Shown: positions 46,513-59,402 of the stretch, piece after piece
Numbering within the stretch: position 1 is the stretch's first letter
How the letters are laid out: each line of letters starts with the position of its first letter
DNA from: Apus apus
Lineage: Eukaryota > Chordata > Aves > Apodiformes > Apodidae
Assembly: GCF_020740795.1 (NCBI RefSeq)
Contig: NC_067285.1
Span: 81,963,842-82,027,841, forward strand
Reading direction: 5' to 3'
Length of the DNA: 64,000 bases
Made by a program: the position numbers and the translations under genes
Notes under the pieces: model-generated
What the model saw: only the letters and a program-made list of their open reading frames with translations
Databases searched by the model: none
Told to the model about the DNA's origin: nothing

Positions 46513-46967
46513 TTCAAAAGTAGTCTTTTGGAAAGAAACCCTCCAGTCAACAGTTCCCTATTTGCTGAGATGCAGCATCTGATCTCACAGATTTGCCTCC
46601 TGCCTTGGCCAAGTCCATCTCCTCTCATATCACCATGTTGATTTCTAGCAAACGTGCCCACAATTGCATAAAGGCTGTTTTAGGAAAAGAACACTGGATT
46701 CTCTTGAAGACAACACATAATTATGGCAAAATGTATAAGGAAGGCATTTTAATATGTATATGAGGTTAAAGTACTGATATCTACCCCCACACCATAGTGC
46801 ATTCAGACTGGCATGTTAAAACAAACAAAATTCATTTTAAAAGGGGAGAGAGAGCAACACTGAGATCAATCAGATGAAACATCAGGTGTAAGAAAAAAGT
46901 AGTAGTTTGGAAGATTCAAAACTCAGAATATCCAAGCCAACTTAGCAAATAGATTGTTTAATATTAA
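46513..46967. other. Intergenic sequence, nothing recognised
   Basis: Lies between two oppositely oriented CR1 tail fragments; no gene recognised. Confidence 0.45.
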
Positions 46968-47036
46968 TGGCAGGGAGGTGAGAACTAGATGATCATTGAG
47001 GTCCCTTCCAACCAAAACCATTCTGTGATTTGATGA
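46968..47036 (+). mobile_element. CR1 LINE, short 3' end fragment
   Basis: GAACTAGATGATCATTGAGG, CCCTTCCAACC and ATTCTGTGATTTGATGA match the last bases of CR1 in + orientation, with a degenerate tail. Confidence 0.85.
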
Positions 47037-49961
47037 TTTATCTTCAAGCTACAGCAACTGAAATGTGCATAATGTTTCATCAGAAGTAATACAGTTAATT
47101 AGCCTAAAAAATGCTTTTGCTAGCAAGAAATCTAAACTTCTGCACATATGCTCTGAAAAGTTTAATCTAATTTTAAATTACTGTAAGGATACAACACCTC
47201 AAAGTGCAGTCCTAGGGTAATAAAAGAAACGAGGCTCTTGGAAAAAGTGACTACTGCAAGGCAATAGAGAATTAATGACAGGATCTCTGACTCAGTTGTT
47301 AGGCTTTTGGTGAACATTAAAAAGATTGTTTTAGCCTCATTGAGAACTTAACTCAGAGTGCATAGAAGGACTCATACCAGTTCACTTTGTGGTCCTTTAC
47401 TAGACACCATGTCAGTCTCCTGCTAACTTTGTGGAAACAAGGCAGCTCCTGAGCTCTGAGATCACCTCTGTCTCTTGTGAATGCCAGCACCAACATGACG
47501 TTTTCTGTCCCATGAAGAGTACAGGTTTTTAGAGTAGGGTGCAGTCCAACTGAAATCCTCAAGATGAGGATTACAGCAGGAAGTGCCTTCATTCTGATCC
47601 AACAGCCTGTCCCTCCATCTTCCAGCCCTTAGTTCCTAGCCTGAGGCTTAGACATTCTACTAAGAAGTTGGAGTTCTTAGGTTGAAGTGTTTCAGGCTAA
47701 CAACTGGGTGTTGTTCGGGAGCTCCTGCTCATAACCACTCTTCCCCTACAAAGCTATTTCTGTTGTCTTTGAAGGAAATACTGTGCCCTGGTTAGAACTT
47801 TAAAAAGAAAGAGTAGATGGTAGTTTATGGTTAGAGGGTTTGATCTCAGGATATCAAGTTCAAGGAGACATCTAATTTAGACTTGCAAGCATGAAGATGT
47901 GACAGGGTGTCAGTGCTTTCTCCATACCAGGCAGAAGTGTGGACTATAGCTTTTGCACCTCCAATTCTCCTCCTCTGGAGGTGTATGTGCCCTGTGTACC
48001 ATGTGCTTTGTGTACCATGTGTATACTCCTATTTCCTATGTACATAGGAAACCTATACAGGCCCGCTTCTGTAGTACAGCTGGATTCAGTTTCGTTTTTT
48101 CTCAGCATTTCCTCGTCTAGCTTGGTTGTTCTCTGCTTAAATATGGCTTTGTTAGATCCGCATAAATTTCCATGCATGCTACATCAGTGCCATTTCAGGG
48201 GATGAATTCATAGAGATCAGCCTTTAAAGGTCAGTCTTCTATGACTAAGATACAGGATTGGTCTTTTTTTCTTTTTCCCCCAAACTAAAATGTTCTTTAA
48301 TTTATCCTAGGGCAACCTCATGGCGTGATACAGACAGATACACAATACATCTGTACAATCTTACTACAACAGGTGATGCCACTGTCACTGTGAGAAAAAG
48401 TTAGGGTACAGAGTTTTTCTACCAAAGGTGGCAGGACAGAAATAATTTACCCTTACTATCGGATTGACTGCTGGATTTTCAGATGGGGATCTATAGTAGG
48501 AACAGTAACAGCAAAACCTATAGAACAAATAACCCATAGCTTAAGTTTCAAAATGAGAGAAGTGTAACAGGAACCAATTATATCGACCAAGCAGAGATTA
48601 CAACATTTCAAGAACCTCAGAAAACCTTGAGACAGTGTACATTACACATAACACAACTATATATTGGAATGTTCTAAGGAAACCAACAAAATCTGAGTCT
48701 TGCATATTCCACTATAAAACACCTGTTTATCATCAGACTTAATCATACTTTGGTGATGCCACAAACTTTTTTCCTACAGTACCTTCTCCTCTCTTAAAGA
48801 AATGACTGAGAGGATTGTAAATTCTCTGTGATGTCTGGAGAAGAAGAGAAAGTAATTGGAAAAAGAGCAAGAGCAGGAGTACCTCCTTTGCTGCATAATG
48901 CCAAAACCTGTTAGATGGCAAAGATCATGAAAAGCAGTAACATGATGGCCCAAGGTACCACTGTTTACAGTAGGTTACAAATCATCATCTGCAGGAAGGG
49001 CAGCAGGTTAAAACAAACAAGAGGCTTGTTACCTATGTGCATACATTGTGGACCAAATCTTCAGCTAGTGCAGGTGGGCAAAGCTTCCTGGAGACCCCTG
49101 AAGCTATAGATGCTTCCACAGGCAGGAGACAGGATGGAACTGCATCAGCAGAGAGCTTAAGAAACATTTAAGTGATATGTATTTCAGTGGCTCCTCACGC
49201 TCATTTTATCAATTCCCCTATGCAGCCACATGTTTATAAAGATGTGTGGAAAGTAAATAGCCTAATCTGGTCCTAAGCACACAATTACTCTGGTCATGAA
49301 AATGAAGTCATGTACAGAACAGCTACAGAACAGGTCCTACTGCCTCTGGTACTCAGTGCATAAAATACTCCTCCAAGAAAAAAAAAAACAACACAACCAG
49401 GCACAATGATCTATACATAAATGAAAAGTGAGCCTCTGTCTGTGTGCATATGCAGGAGTCAATCCACCTCTGTGAGGCCAAAGGATCTCCTTCTCATGGT
49501 GAGGAGGTTCCAAGCAGCAAATTGGCATGCTGTTCTTCACCAAATATTTCATCTTCTCAAAAGCAATTTGCCACTCTCCATACTGCATCTTTGCCTCTCC
49601 TTTTCAGAAAATTGATCTTCTTAGTAGCATTAATTTACTTAGTCTATTTTATGTTACATGTGGTTAGCAACTGTGTTATATTAAGCTTTGCTTTATGCTC
49701 CCAGAAAGAGCTTCTACCACCCCAGCACAAAGCAAAGTACTGAATATGGCAAGGAACAAGTAGGTCAAAGATATGCATCCCTTTGTGATGTGTATGACAT
49801 AGCTAGAAGAACAATGTCAAGTTTAGAATCTCGTGCCTCTCCACAGCACTAGTTGAGCTCCAAGATGCCTGCATAAGAGCAGCCATGTTATTCCTCTGCC
49901 ATCTCTGCCAACATGAAGCAAAGGGCTTCAGGAACTCTGGGTTACTTTGGGTCACATCTAG
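47037..49961. other. Intergenic sequence, no gene recognised
   Basis: No exon or repeat recognised. A perfect 20-bp palindrome centred on GTAC lies at 48032-48051, just after two copies of TGTGTACCATGTG (47993-48022). Confidence 0.45.
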
Positions 49962-51118
49962 GTGGATTTGTGCAAGGCATTTGACACTATCTCATACAAC
50001 ATTCTCATCTCCAAACTGACAAGACATGGATTTGACATATGGATCACTCAGTGGATAAATAATTGGCTGGATGGCTTCACCCGGAGAGTTGTGGTCAATG
50101 GTTCAGTGTCCAGGTAGAGGCAGGTGATGAGTGGTGCTCCTCGGGGGTCAGTATTGGGATCAGTGCTGTTCAACATCTTTGTTGGAGACATGGACAGGGG
50201 GATTGAGTGTATCCTCAGCAAGTTTGCTGATGATACCAAGCTGTGTGGTGTGGTTGACACTCTACAGGGAAGGGATGCCATCCAGAGGGACCTTGACAGG
50301 GTAGAGGGGTGGGCCAGTGCCGACCTCATGAAGTTCAACAAGGCCAAGTGCAAGGTCCTGCACCTGGGTCAGCACAATCCCAGGCATAAATACAGGCTGG
50401 GGGGAGAATAGCTAGAGAGCAGTCCTGAGGAGAAGGACTTGGGGTGGTAGTAGATGAGAAGCTTGACATGAGCCACCAGGGTGTGCTTGCAGCCCAGAGG
50501 GCCAACCACATCCTGGGCTGCATCAAAAGAAGTGTGGCCAGCAGGGCCAGGGAGGTGATTCTGCCACTCTGCTCTGCTCTGGTGAGACCCCACCTGGAAT
50601 ACTGTGTACAGCTCTGAAACCCAGCACAGGAAAGACATGGAGCTCTTGGAGAGGGTCCAGATAACGGCCACGAAGATGATCAAAGGGCTGGAGCATCTCT
50701 GCTATGAAGACAGGCTGAGAGAGTTGGGGCTGTTCAGCCTGGGGAAGAGAAGGCTCCAGGGAGACCTTATAGTGGCCTTCCAGTACCTGAAGGGGCCTAC
50801 AGGAAAGCTAGGGAGGGGCTTTTCACCAGAGAGGGTACTGATAGCACAAGGGGTAATGGCTTTAAACTGAAAGAGGGTAGATTTAGGTTAGACATCAGGA
50901 TGAAATTCTTCACTGTGAGGGTAGTAAGGTGCTGGACTAGGTTGCCTAGGGAGGCTGTGGAAGCCCCATCCCTGGAGGTGTTTAAGGCCAGACTGAATGA
51001 GGCCTTGTGCATTCTGGTCTAGTATGTGTCCTTGCTCATAGCAGGTAGGTTGGAACCCAATGATCTTTAAGATCCCTTCCAACCTTAACCATTCTATGAT
51101 TCTACGATTCTATGATTC
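49962..51118 (+). mobile_element. CR1 LINE, 5'-truncated copy including the reverse transcriptase core
   Basis: The + strand shows the RT core in order: [13 protein letters not shown] (motif A region, Asp conserved), [16 protein letters not shown] (motif B region), [12 protein letters not shown] (catalytic FADD kept), [20 protein letters not shown], then DNA blocks for the C-terminus and a 3' UTR ending ATTCTATGATTCTACGATTC. In-frame stops (for example TAG near 50116 and 50409) and frame shifts make it inactive. About 1.16 kb survive. Confidence 0.95.
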
Positions 51119-51230
51119 TAAGTCCACGTATAAAATACCTACATCTAAAATCAGAAAATCAATATTCTTAAATATGTGCATATTAGGGGAGAATTTTGCC
51201 ATTGATCTAAATGGAAATCAATTCTCCTTT
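51119..51230. other. Spacer between two CR1 termini
   Basis: About 110 bp of ordinary sequence separating two same-orientation CR1 3' ends. Confidence 0.5.
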
Positions 51231-51296
51231 TTGGGGTTGGACTAGATGATCTTTCGAGGTCCCTTCCAACCCCTAAGATTCTATGATTTTTTTTTC
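51231..51296 (+). mobile_element. CR1 LINE, short 3' end fragment with T-run
   Basis: GGGGTTGGACTAGATGATC, TTTCGAGGTCCCTTCC and AAGATTCTATGATT match a CR1 terminus, followed by a run of T. Well preserved, so probably younger than the copy just upstream. Confidence 0.92.
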
Positions 51297-53924
51297 TCCT
51301 CTCCATTACAATCACTGTAATTTTAGCAATTCTGGCTGCTGACACAAACGAACAGAATAATGCTGCATTCTCATGAATGTACTTAGGAACAGGCATTTCA
51401 TCACAAATAGATAAATTATAGGATAGACAATGTTTAATCCCTTTTTTTTAGAAAAGTAATTATTATTTTTATTTTTTTTAGGATTCATCATCAGCCTGTT
51501 TTGCTGCTGAATTGTGTGCTTCATGCATTTTAAAAAGAAAGCTTATCCTTAGCCAGGTGATTTTTTTAATGCTGAACCCCTTACTCATCCGTTTTTGTTA
51601 GATTTTTGAAACAGAGCACCATATTGGAACACAGTTTCAGGATCACCATTTTTTTCCACTAAAAGAAATTACATTTGCCCACACTGACCACCAGGATGTC
51701 AGAATCACAGCTGAGCTTTTTCTTAACCTTCAGTCATTAGCTCCCTTTTGGAGTGGACAATGCGTGGCATCAGGAAAACATGCAGAGTTCAAGGAGCAGC
51801 CAAATGTCTCACAAACTCGCCAAAACCCAATGTGTTATCTTTCTTTATAATTAAGTTTCTCAAGCTTGCAGAGTTCACGTGTAATTTCAGATTGGATACC
51901 AAAACCTGCATAAGTACACCAAAATATAAAGCATAGTGGCACTAAAATGAGCAACAACAATACATAATAACTACTTGAAGGAAAACGGGAAGTTAATTAT
52001 TAGCCAAATACTGTGTACTTAACCAGCAAACTTCCAGCAAAGTCATTGGCATCTTCAGAATTTTTTCTAAAGATCATCATTCTAGGCCAACAGACATCAG
52101 ACTGCTAAAATAATGCTTGCTCAGATAGAAAATCCTCCGAATGAGGAATAATGAGTGTATGCTCACGGACATCACTACTCACCACTGTTCTAGCTTATTT
52201 TTACCAGGATTTCCAAGGTCAGATGTCTTCCCACTTCAACAGAAGGTACACAGTCCCCTGAGTGAGACACCTGGGTTTATCTCACCTGTATCTTCAAACT
52301 CTGTTTCTATTTCCAGGTAGTGTTTACTCAGTAAGCTTTTAATAGCTCTGCAGGGAAAGCACATTGATGCATAAAGTTATAAACAGGATGTCTCCCATTA
52401 TCATACTGATGCAATTTTTCCTTGTCATTTGTCTCCTAGTGCCTTCATCTGTCTCTACTGATTTGATATATTCCAACACCAGGATTTCTACATTGTCCCT
52501 AAGATATGCTCCAGAATCCACTGTAGTTTTGAAGTTTTCCAGAAGGTGGGATTACCCAAATTACAAAGAGTGGAATTAATTTTGGCAGCTACTTAGTCAG
52601 CAGATTAGAAACAGGGAACAGGTCCCTACTGACGAAGGACTACAAATCAAGATTAAACTCAGCATTACTGCCAGGCTGCAGCCTGAAATTCCCATCTTGT
52701 TTCTCATTTCTTCTTGTTTCTGCTGTACTTCAGACCACAATGTAACTCCTGGTTTGTACTATGGAGTAGCTAACATAGCTTCTGCATTATTTTATACTGT
52801 ATTCAAGCTAACCACCGCTCAGAATTTGTGCCAGCAGAAAGAGCAGTTTGCAGGGCTGTCCTGGCAAGGATTTGCACATAGCTCAGCCTTAGGCACTTGG
52901 TTTGGTTTGCTTTACTTTACTGAGGGCTGTTTCACTCAGAGTTCAGAGGAACTCTGGTGAAAACCCGATGGAGTGTCGGTGTCACTGGGATTTCGGAGGA
53001 ACTGGTAAGTTAGGAAAAAAGTAGTAGCCATAACAGCACATTCTTCCAACCTAACAAGGACAACCAACATCCCTGAAAATGGCCAGGACCATGATTAGCG
53101 GTCACAAAACTCTCATCTGCATGCCCAGGAGCAGAACCTCAGATGAAGCCCTGAGCTTTCCTACCAAATTTTAACCCAGAGGGATGGCAGTCAGTTCTGC
53201 CCCAGTGCAAGACAAGCTGCTCTTCAGGACAAAAAGAAGAGGTACCGAAGAGGGTGACACGTTTTTCTGTGCCTGTTCAGAATATCTCCAATCTATGCTT
53301 TTTGGACCTCCTTATTTTCCTTCTGCTTCGGTGCATCTTTCTCCTCTTTAGGCTCATACCTGAGCCCGAATTGAGGTCTCTAACCAAGGACAGTATGCAG
53401 CCTTTTTCTGAAAGATAAAACATAACCACTTTCCTCCTGTCTTTCTTTGCAATCCCATGATGTCTCCTTAACAAACATACCAGGGCCGAGGTAAGCAGGA
53501 GCCATTCATTGCTGTAACACCTGCCTATACAGTTTGAGGCTGTTTTTCTTCTTAAAAACAGCATTGCTGAGCAGCACTGTTTAACTATGATGGATTGGAT
53601 GCTGTCCTGACTTACAAACTCTGCCAGCCCAAGTGAGTGCAGGAGCTGGTAACTTTGCACATTCCCTCTGAAAAGCAGGATGCCCAGATATAATGCATTT
53701 GAGGACATGTCTTTAGGGAGTCTCTGTAGCCCACCTGGCATGGCTCAGGAAGACAACTCAGCCAAGATGCATTTACCTTGCTGCCTGGAAAAGAATGTGC
53801 AGGCCAGGGCATAAAGCAGTTCAGACAGGGCAGGCTCTCAGGGCTGTACTGCCTTAGTCTTGCAAATCCCCCTGATGGCAATGATGGCTGCACGACTGAG
53901 ACAGAAACTTTGATTTCATATTTT
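51297..53924. other. Intergenic sequence, no gene recognised
   Basis: No recognised repeat or exon. A minus-strand open frame at 53277-53741 (154 codons, basic C-terminus) has no recognisable domain and is not called. Confidence 0.4.
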
Positions 53925-54680
53925 AATCGCAAAGTGCAAAACGTGGAGCCCGTCGGCAGCCGGCAGCCTTGCCCGCCTTTTCACCCACACCCCACAGGAG
54001 CGTGGCTTCCAAGCGCAGCAGCACGCTCCCGTGTCTTCTGCTCACCACAAAGTGGGGTGTAAAGCAGCTTTGAAAAAGACGAAGCACCTCCAGGTGGTTA
54101 AGGGCATGGAGCTATGGCAAGTGTCTGCGGTGGGGACAACTGCGGGCTGGCCGGGTTAAAAGGGAGGCTGTCCAAATTCATCCAAGACCTACAAATCTTG
54201 AAACACGTAAACCCTACATGCATCAGATAAAGAAGCCAGAAAGAAAGGTGCCCCCTAATGAGTTTTTTTTGCGCTTGGGTGAGCGAAAGGGCTGCTTCAG
54301 GAGGCTAATAACTGAAAACCTTCCAGGCTTTTGTCCGGAGAAATAGCAGGCACTTTCCATCCCTTTGAAAAAAAGGCCTTTCGGAGTCTTCACGAGAGAT
54401 GTGGATTTTAAGGGCGACCTTAGGTCATACAGAACTAATCAAGCGAAAACAATAAGAAAATTAGACTGACAGTCAGCAAGTATCTGAGGACTTTATCAAA
54501 AAGAATTAGGAATGGACAAATTCACTGGGAGCAAAGGATCAGATCTGCAAGGTGGCATTGTGTGGTGGGATTAAATTATTTATTCATTGTTAATTTATTT
54601 ATTTATGTATGTGCAAATGACCTAGCTGCTGCAGGTGCTGCGAAGTTTCTGAAAAGGCCCAGTTTTAGAGCCAAGGCTAG
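53925..54680. promoter_or_regulatory. Candidate conserved non-coding element, 11 kb downstream of HELT
   Basis: A repeat-free stretch that retains CpGs (53940-54030, 54270-54430) and dense factor-type cores, such as ATTCATTGTTAAT near 54582 (SOX/homeodomain), GGGATTAAAT near 54567 and CCCCCTAATGAG near 54250. It differs in texture from the surrounding AT-rich DNA. A distal enhancer is the inference. Confidence 0.3.
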
Positions 54681-57600
54681 AATATTGGTCCATTTAACTC
54701 ATTCTTTTCCTTAAGGCGATCAAACAGTGACTTTTATCTAGGAGATAGAAGAGGAAAACCATATGTGTACTGGGAATGATGCGGGGTCTGAGCAGCACTA
54801 AGTACCCAAATATTCCAGTCTCATTCAAGAATGCTGTGCAGTTTAATGTCCAGCAAATTAGCAAATGAATGCTTATGTCAATATGTGAAAAATCCCTAGT
54901 TGGTTTAAACAGATAAAAAGCCTCTTGGGAAATGGCAGAAAATGCAGGCTTTCTCTGCCTGTCTTTTTAAAAGAAAGAAAGAGAAACAGTACTTATTAAG
55001 TTTTCCCCAAATTTACAAAAAGTTGCAGAAAACAACAACAGTCTATGTGGATGCTGGATCTTGTATATGCACAAAATATTTCCAATGCTGCTACCTCAAA
55101 AAAATACAAGAAGCTTTTGCCAGGCACTCCTTGAATCACTTACTTGCTATTCAGAAGAAAACAGTTAAAATCTGGGACAGCTACAGAGCCTGTGAGATGC
55201 CATTCAGCTACCCCTCTCTTAAAGGTACAGGAGGTCAAAAGCCCTGGAGAGGGCCTATCTTTACATTTTGCCCTGATTTATATAATCAGTCTTGAAGATG
55301 AAATCCACAAACACCTCTTGTTTTTCCTTTTTCAAATGTAACCATTAATAGGAAAGGGTAAAAACTGTCATCTCATGTTTCCCCTGACCCAGCAGAGCAA
55401 AGCCACAGTGGGGATTCTGTGTATGACATGACCTTGGGGAATAAAGGAACACGAGATCTCAGCATGGGGGTTGGAGGCAAGAAGTCACACATATCCAAAA
55501 TGACAGCGTCATGTCAGTTAATGCCATGTGATAAGAGAGTCCTGCTGGGCTTTATGTCCTTCTACAGAGACACACTTGAAGGCTGACTGGTAAGGAACAT
55601 TTTTCACTAAATCCAGATTGGGCAGGACAGATCACCATGAATTACCTTTCTTCAGGACAAGCATCAGTAGGTGTGCTGGGGATAATTAAAATAAGCCATA
55701 AGATGAATGGAAACCTACTCATCTTGAAACTAGACAGGCAGGTTTATGCAGAATGGCATCTTACGTACTTCTGCTTTGCCCATGGTACTTCCCTCCCCTT
55801 TGCCATTCTTAGGCTCTCTTCTCAAAACCAGCCTTCTCTATGTCATTTTGGAGTCAGGGCTACTAAAGAGAAAAAGATAAGGTATTTTAAATAACACATT
55901 TCTTTAACAATACCAAAAATTAAAAGTTCAATGAGAGAATTTTCCAGGCCATCCAAAAAAACACAGGTCACGTAGAAAATCTGCTTCCTCCTTGGAGCCA
56001 AAAAATCTTGTTTTCTCCCTTGAACGTTGCTGTGTGAGGATTGGTTTGATCAATAGGAATGCCAATGTGTCGCTACTACGCTACCACTCAGCTTCTGCAG
56101 CCCACAGAGAGCTGTGACACACACTAACCAGGGAGCCTGCTGAGCGTCCTTGCACCATAGGCTGTCTGGGGGCCTTTTACCATGGCAGGACCTAAAGCAA
56201 GAGTTATGTAGCACTGAGAGCTCAGTCTTCTCAGGAACAAGCAGCACATGTCAGGCCTCTTCTTGCTCATCATTTCAAATGGATGGAGTTCCAGCTCGTA
56301 AGAGAGATACTTATTATCAGTGTGCAAGGGTATGACCTAGTACTATGGCAGAATTTAATGTTTTCAAGACTATCCCATTCATCTTTTAAGTTGTCTCTAA
56401 CTTCAGCTACATTGACAATCTTTCTTAGCTGTATCTCATGAGAAAACATCCCTACTACCTGCCTACTTTTGCTGTCAAAGTCATTAGCTATACTATTAGT
56501 ATTTCCATTAATATTATATTCTCTCATGTATCTCCCCACTGATTCATTTTAAGATTTCTCTACTATTTCCCACTTTCTCCAGCTTCAGTGCTCACTTCCC
56601 AAATTGTGCAGAATTAGATTCCTTCTTTAGCTGCTAATTAAGATGTTTTGCTTAATGACTGACAGAAGAGTCAAAGTGGCTGTGAGTCCTTCTTCTGCTA
56701 AGTAAAGAGGCCAGCCACCTACAGAAGTGAAAAGAGCTACCTCAGTGCAGAAGGGAAATATGGACTTGAGTTCTGCAGGCAGGGCTCAGTGCAGGACCAG
56801 AGAGAAGACAAGGGTAAACAGTAACTTAAACTGTCCTAGCATTCAGCAGTACACTTTGCCAAGGGATGCCCAGGAGGCCTTCCTCTTTGCTCTATGCACG
56901 TGCAATTGCATTCTGAATGTGCAGCAGCCATCCATTAATGTTTTCTGGCATCTGGTAGCCCAGACTGCTGAAAGCCCAGAAGCATCAGAACAGTAGATCA
57001 CAAAAACTCACTAGATTGGCAGTCTAAGAAATTAAAAACGGGCAAACTAGAACTGGGAGACCCTGCTACATCTGGAGCTCTGCAGAGCTACATGTGCAAA
57101 GAGCTGAATTCACAGAAACCAATTTTAACAGAAGATTTTTCCGGGAAATACAAGAAGACTTGAATGGGATCCCATCAACTAATGCCCTTGTTGTCATTAC
57201 CTGCCAAGTCCTATTTGATGTGGCTGCAAACTACAGGATATAAAATTACCAGAGGTCTCTGTAGCCTTTCACATGGAGTACAAGACTGAGCTGAAAGCAG
57301 AGATCTTATATTTCTCACTGTTTCTAGATTCTGTCTTCTCTAACATTTTGTGTTGGTTTCAATGGCCTGTAGTTAAAAGAACTCTTTCACTTCAGAGATT
57401 GGGTGGACAAGTACTTAGGATGCTCAGCTCAGAGTCAGAAAGGCTATGCTCTAGTTCCATCTTGCCAAGGCACTTAAGGATCCAGACAGCTCCTGCTTCT
57501 GTTCTCATGAATGTAAATCAGACACCATAGCATCTATTGCTTTTGTATTTAAGATGTATCACAGCTTATTATTAATAATTTCCTTTTGTAATTTTCTTAA

Positions 57601-57689
57601 TTCTAATCTGCTGTTGGTTTAAGATTTGGATCTAGAGTCGTTTTGCCTAGAGCTTCTCAGCATCCCCCATGGAACATGGTGGGGAGGTC
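54681..57689. other. Intergenic sequence, no gene recognised
   Basis: No exon recognised. A weak MIR-like word order appears near 57410-57480 (CAGAGTCAGAAAGGC, then TTGCCAAGGCACTTAA) but is too diverged to assign. Confidence 0.4.
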
Positions 57690-57812
57690 TCCCTGAAGCC
57701 TTCTTTTCTCCAGGCTGAACAAACCCACTTCTCTCAGCCTTTCCTCATATGGCAGGCTTCCCAGTCCTTTGATCATCTTTGTGACCCTTCTGTGGTTCCT
57801 TCTTTGGACCCC
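57690..57812 (-). mobile_element. CR1 LINE, internal fragment
   Basis: The + strand reads TTCTTTTCTCCAGGCTGAAC, CTCTCAGCCTTTCCTCATA and CCTTTGATCATCTTTGTG, the reverse complement of the CR1 segment encoding [25 protein letters not shown] residues. Both ends of the element are missing. Confidence 0.85.
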
Positions 57813-58164
57813 AAGTCATACATGGTGATACTTGTTTGCAAATTTAAAGTTAATGAAATATCCACAGATACTAGAAACCTATCAGAAAAGGAAAATTAGA
57901 AAAGGAAATTAGAACTTCAGCAGTCAGGAAGTAGCCTAAGGAAACAAGACTCTTCTCTGAGCTAGAGGCAGGTGGTTCAAGTACGCTCTGGGGAAGTTCT
58001 GTCACCAAGTCTAAGGTGCAGCAGCTACAGACACATTGTTACATATTTCTGTTATGTTTGCATTTTACAAATAAAGGTCTTCCTACGCAAATAGATAAAG
58101 TCACTGTGAAATTAGTGTGTTCTTTCTGTATTCAGCAAAATGCATGGAAGTTTAGACACAGTTC
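57813..58164. other. Intergenic sequence, nothing recognised
   Basis: Short stretch between CR1 fragments; nothing recognised. Confidence 0.45.
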
Positions 58165-58416
58165 AAAGCTGCATCAGGGGAGGTTTAGACTGGACATTAG
58201 GAAGCATTTCTTTACTAAGAGGGTGGTTGAACACTGGAACAGGGTTCCTAGAGAGGTGGATTAAGCCTGTCAGTGTTTAAGATGCATTTGGGCATTGCCC
58301 TTAACAACATGCTTTAACACTCAGCCCTGAAAGGGTCAGGTAGTTGGACTAGATAATCATTGTAGGCTCTTCCAACTGAAATGTTCTGTTCTGTTCTATT
58401 CTATTCTATTCTATTT
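58165..58416 (+). mobile_element. CR1 LINE 3' end with (TTCTA)n tail
   Basis: AGACTGGACATTAGGAAGC, TTTCTTTACTAAGAGGGTGG, AACACTGGAACAGGGTTCC and GGTAGTTGGACTAGATAATC match a CR1 terminus. It ends in a TTCTG/TTCTA pentamer run at about 58384-58416, an expanded form of the CR1 tail repeat. Directly abuts a minus-strand CR1 tail. Confidence 0.9.
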
Positions 58417-58417
58417 T

Positions 58418-59402
58418 CATAGAATCATAGAATCCTAGGGGTTGGAAGGGACCTCGAAAGATCATCTAGTCCAACCCCCCCTGCCAGAGCAGGGTCACCT
58501 AGAGTACATCACATAGGAACGCATCCAGGTGGGTTTTGAATGTCTCCAGTGAAGGAGACTCCACAACCTCCCTGGGCAGCCTGTTCCAGTGCTCTGTCAC
58601 TCTTACAGTAAAAAAAAATTTTTCGGATATTCACCTTGAACCTCCTATGCTCCAGTTTACACCCATTACCCCTTGTCCTATCACTGGTCATCACTGAGAA
58701 AAGCCTAACTCCATCTCCCTGACACTCACCCCTTACATATTTGTAAACCTTGATGAGGTCACCCCTCAGCCTCCTTTTCTCCAAGCTAAAGAGACCCAGC
58801 TCCCTCAACCTTTCCTCATAAGGGAGATGTTCCACTCCCTTAATCATCTTTGTGGCTCTGCGCTGGACTTTTTCCAGCAGTTGCCTGTCCTTCTTGAACT
58901 GAGGGGCCCAGAACTGGACACAATACTCCAGATGCGGCCTCACCAATGCAGAATAGAGGGGCAGGAGAACCTCTCTTGACCGACTAACCACACCCTTTCT
59001 AATGCACCCCAGGATGCCATTGGCCTTCTTGGCCGCAAGGGCACATTGCTGGCTCATGGTCATCCTCCTGTCTACCAGGAGCCCCAGGTCTCTTTCTCCT
59101 ACACTACTCTCCAGCAGGTCAGCCCCCAACCTATACTGGGACATCGTGTTGTTCTTTCCCAAATGCAAAACTCTATACTTCCCCTTGTTGAATTTCATCA
59201 TGTTTCTCCCCGCCCAACTCTCCAGCCTGTCTAAGTCTCTCTGAATGGCAGCACAGCCTTCTGGTGTGTCAGCCACTCCTCCCAGCTTAGTGTCATCAGC
59301 AAACTTGCTGAGGGTACATTCTATACCCTCATCCAGGTCGTTGATGAAGATGTTGAACAACACCGGTCCCAGTACCGACCCCTGAGGGACTCCACTAGTC
59401 TG
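58418..59402 (-). mobile_element. CR1 LINE, well preserved copy with long open RT frame
   Basis: About 985 bp, 3' end at 58418. On the minus strand the frame is open from the 5' break (about 59402) to about 58509, near 300 codons. In order it shows [28 protein letters not shown] with the catalytic FADD intact, [70 protein letters not shown] and SDRTRGNG. The N-terminal half of RT and the endonuclease are missing through 5' truncation, so it cannot mobilise. The intact frame suggests it is among the younger copies here. Confidence 0.95.

Noticed and set aside
53277..53741. 154-codon minus-strand frame with a basic C-terminus
   Set aside because: Low-complexity Arg/Lys/Ser tail, no domain, no conserved blocks I recognise.
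57400..57520. Possible + strand MIR relic
   Set aside because: Only scattered words agree; order and spacing are too loose to call.
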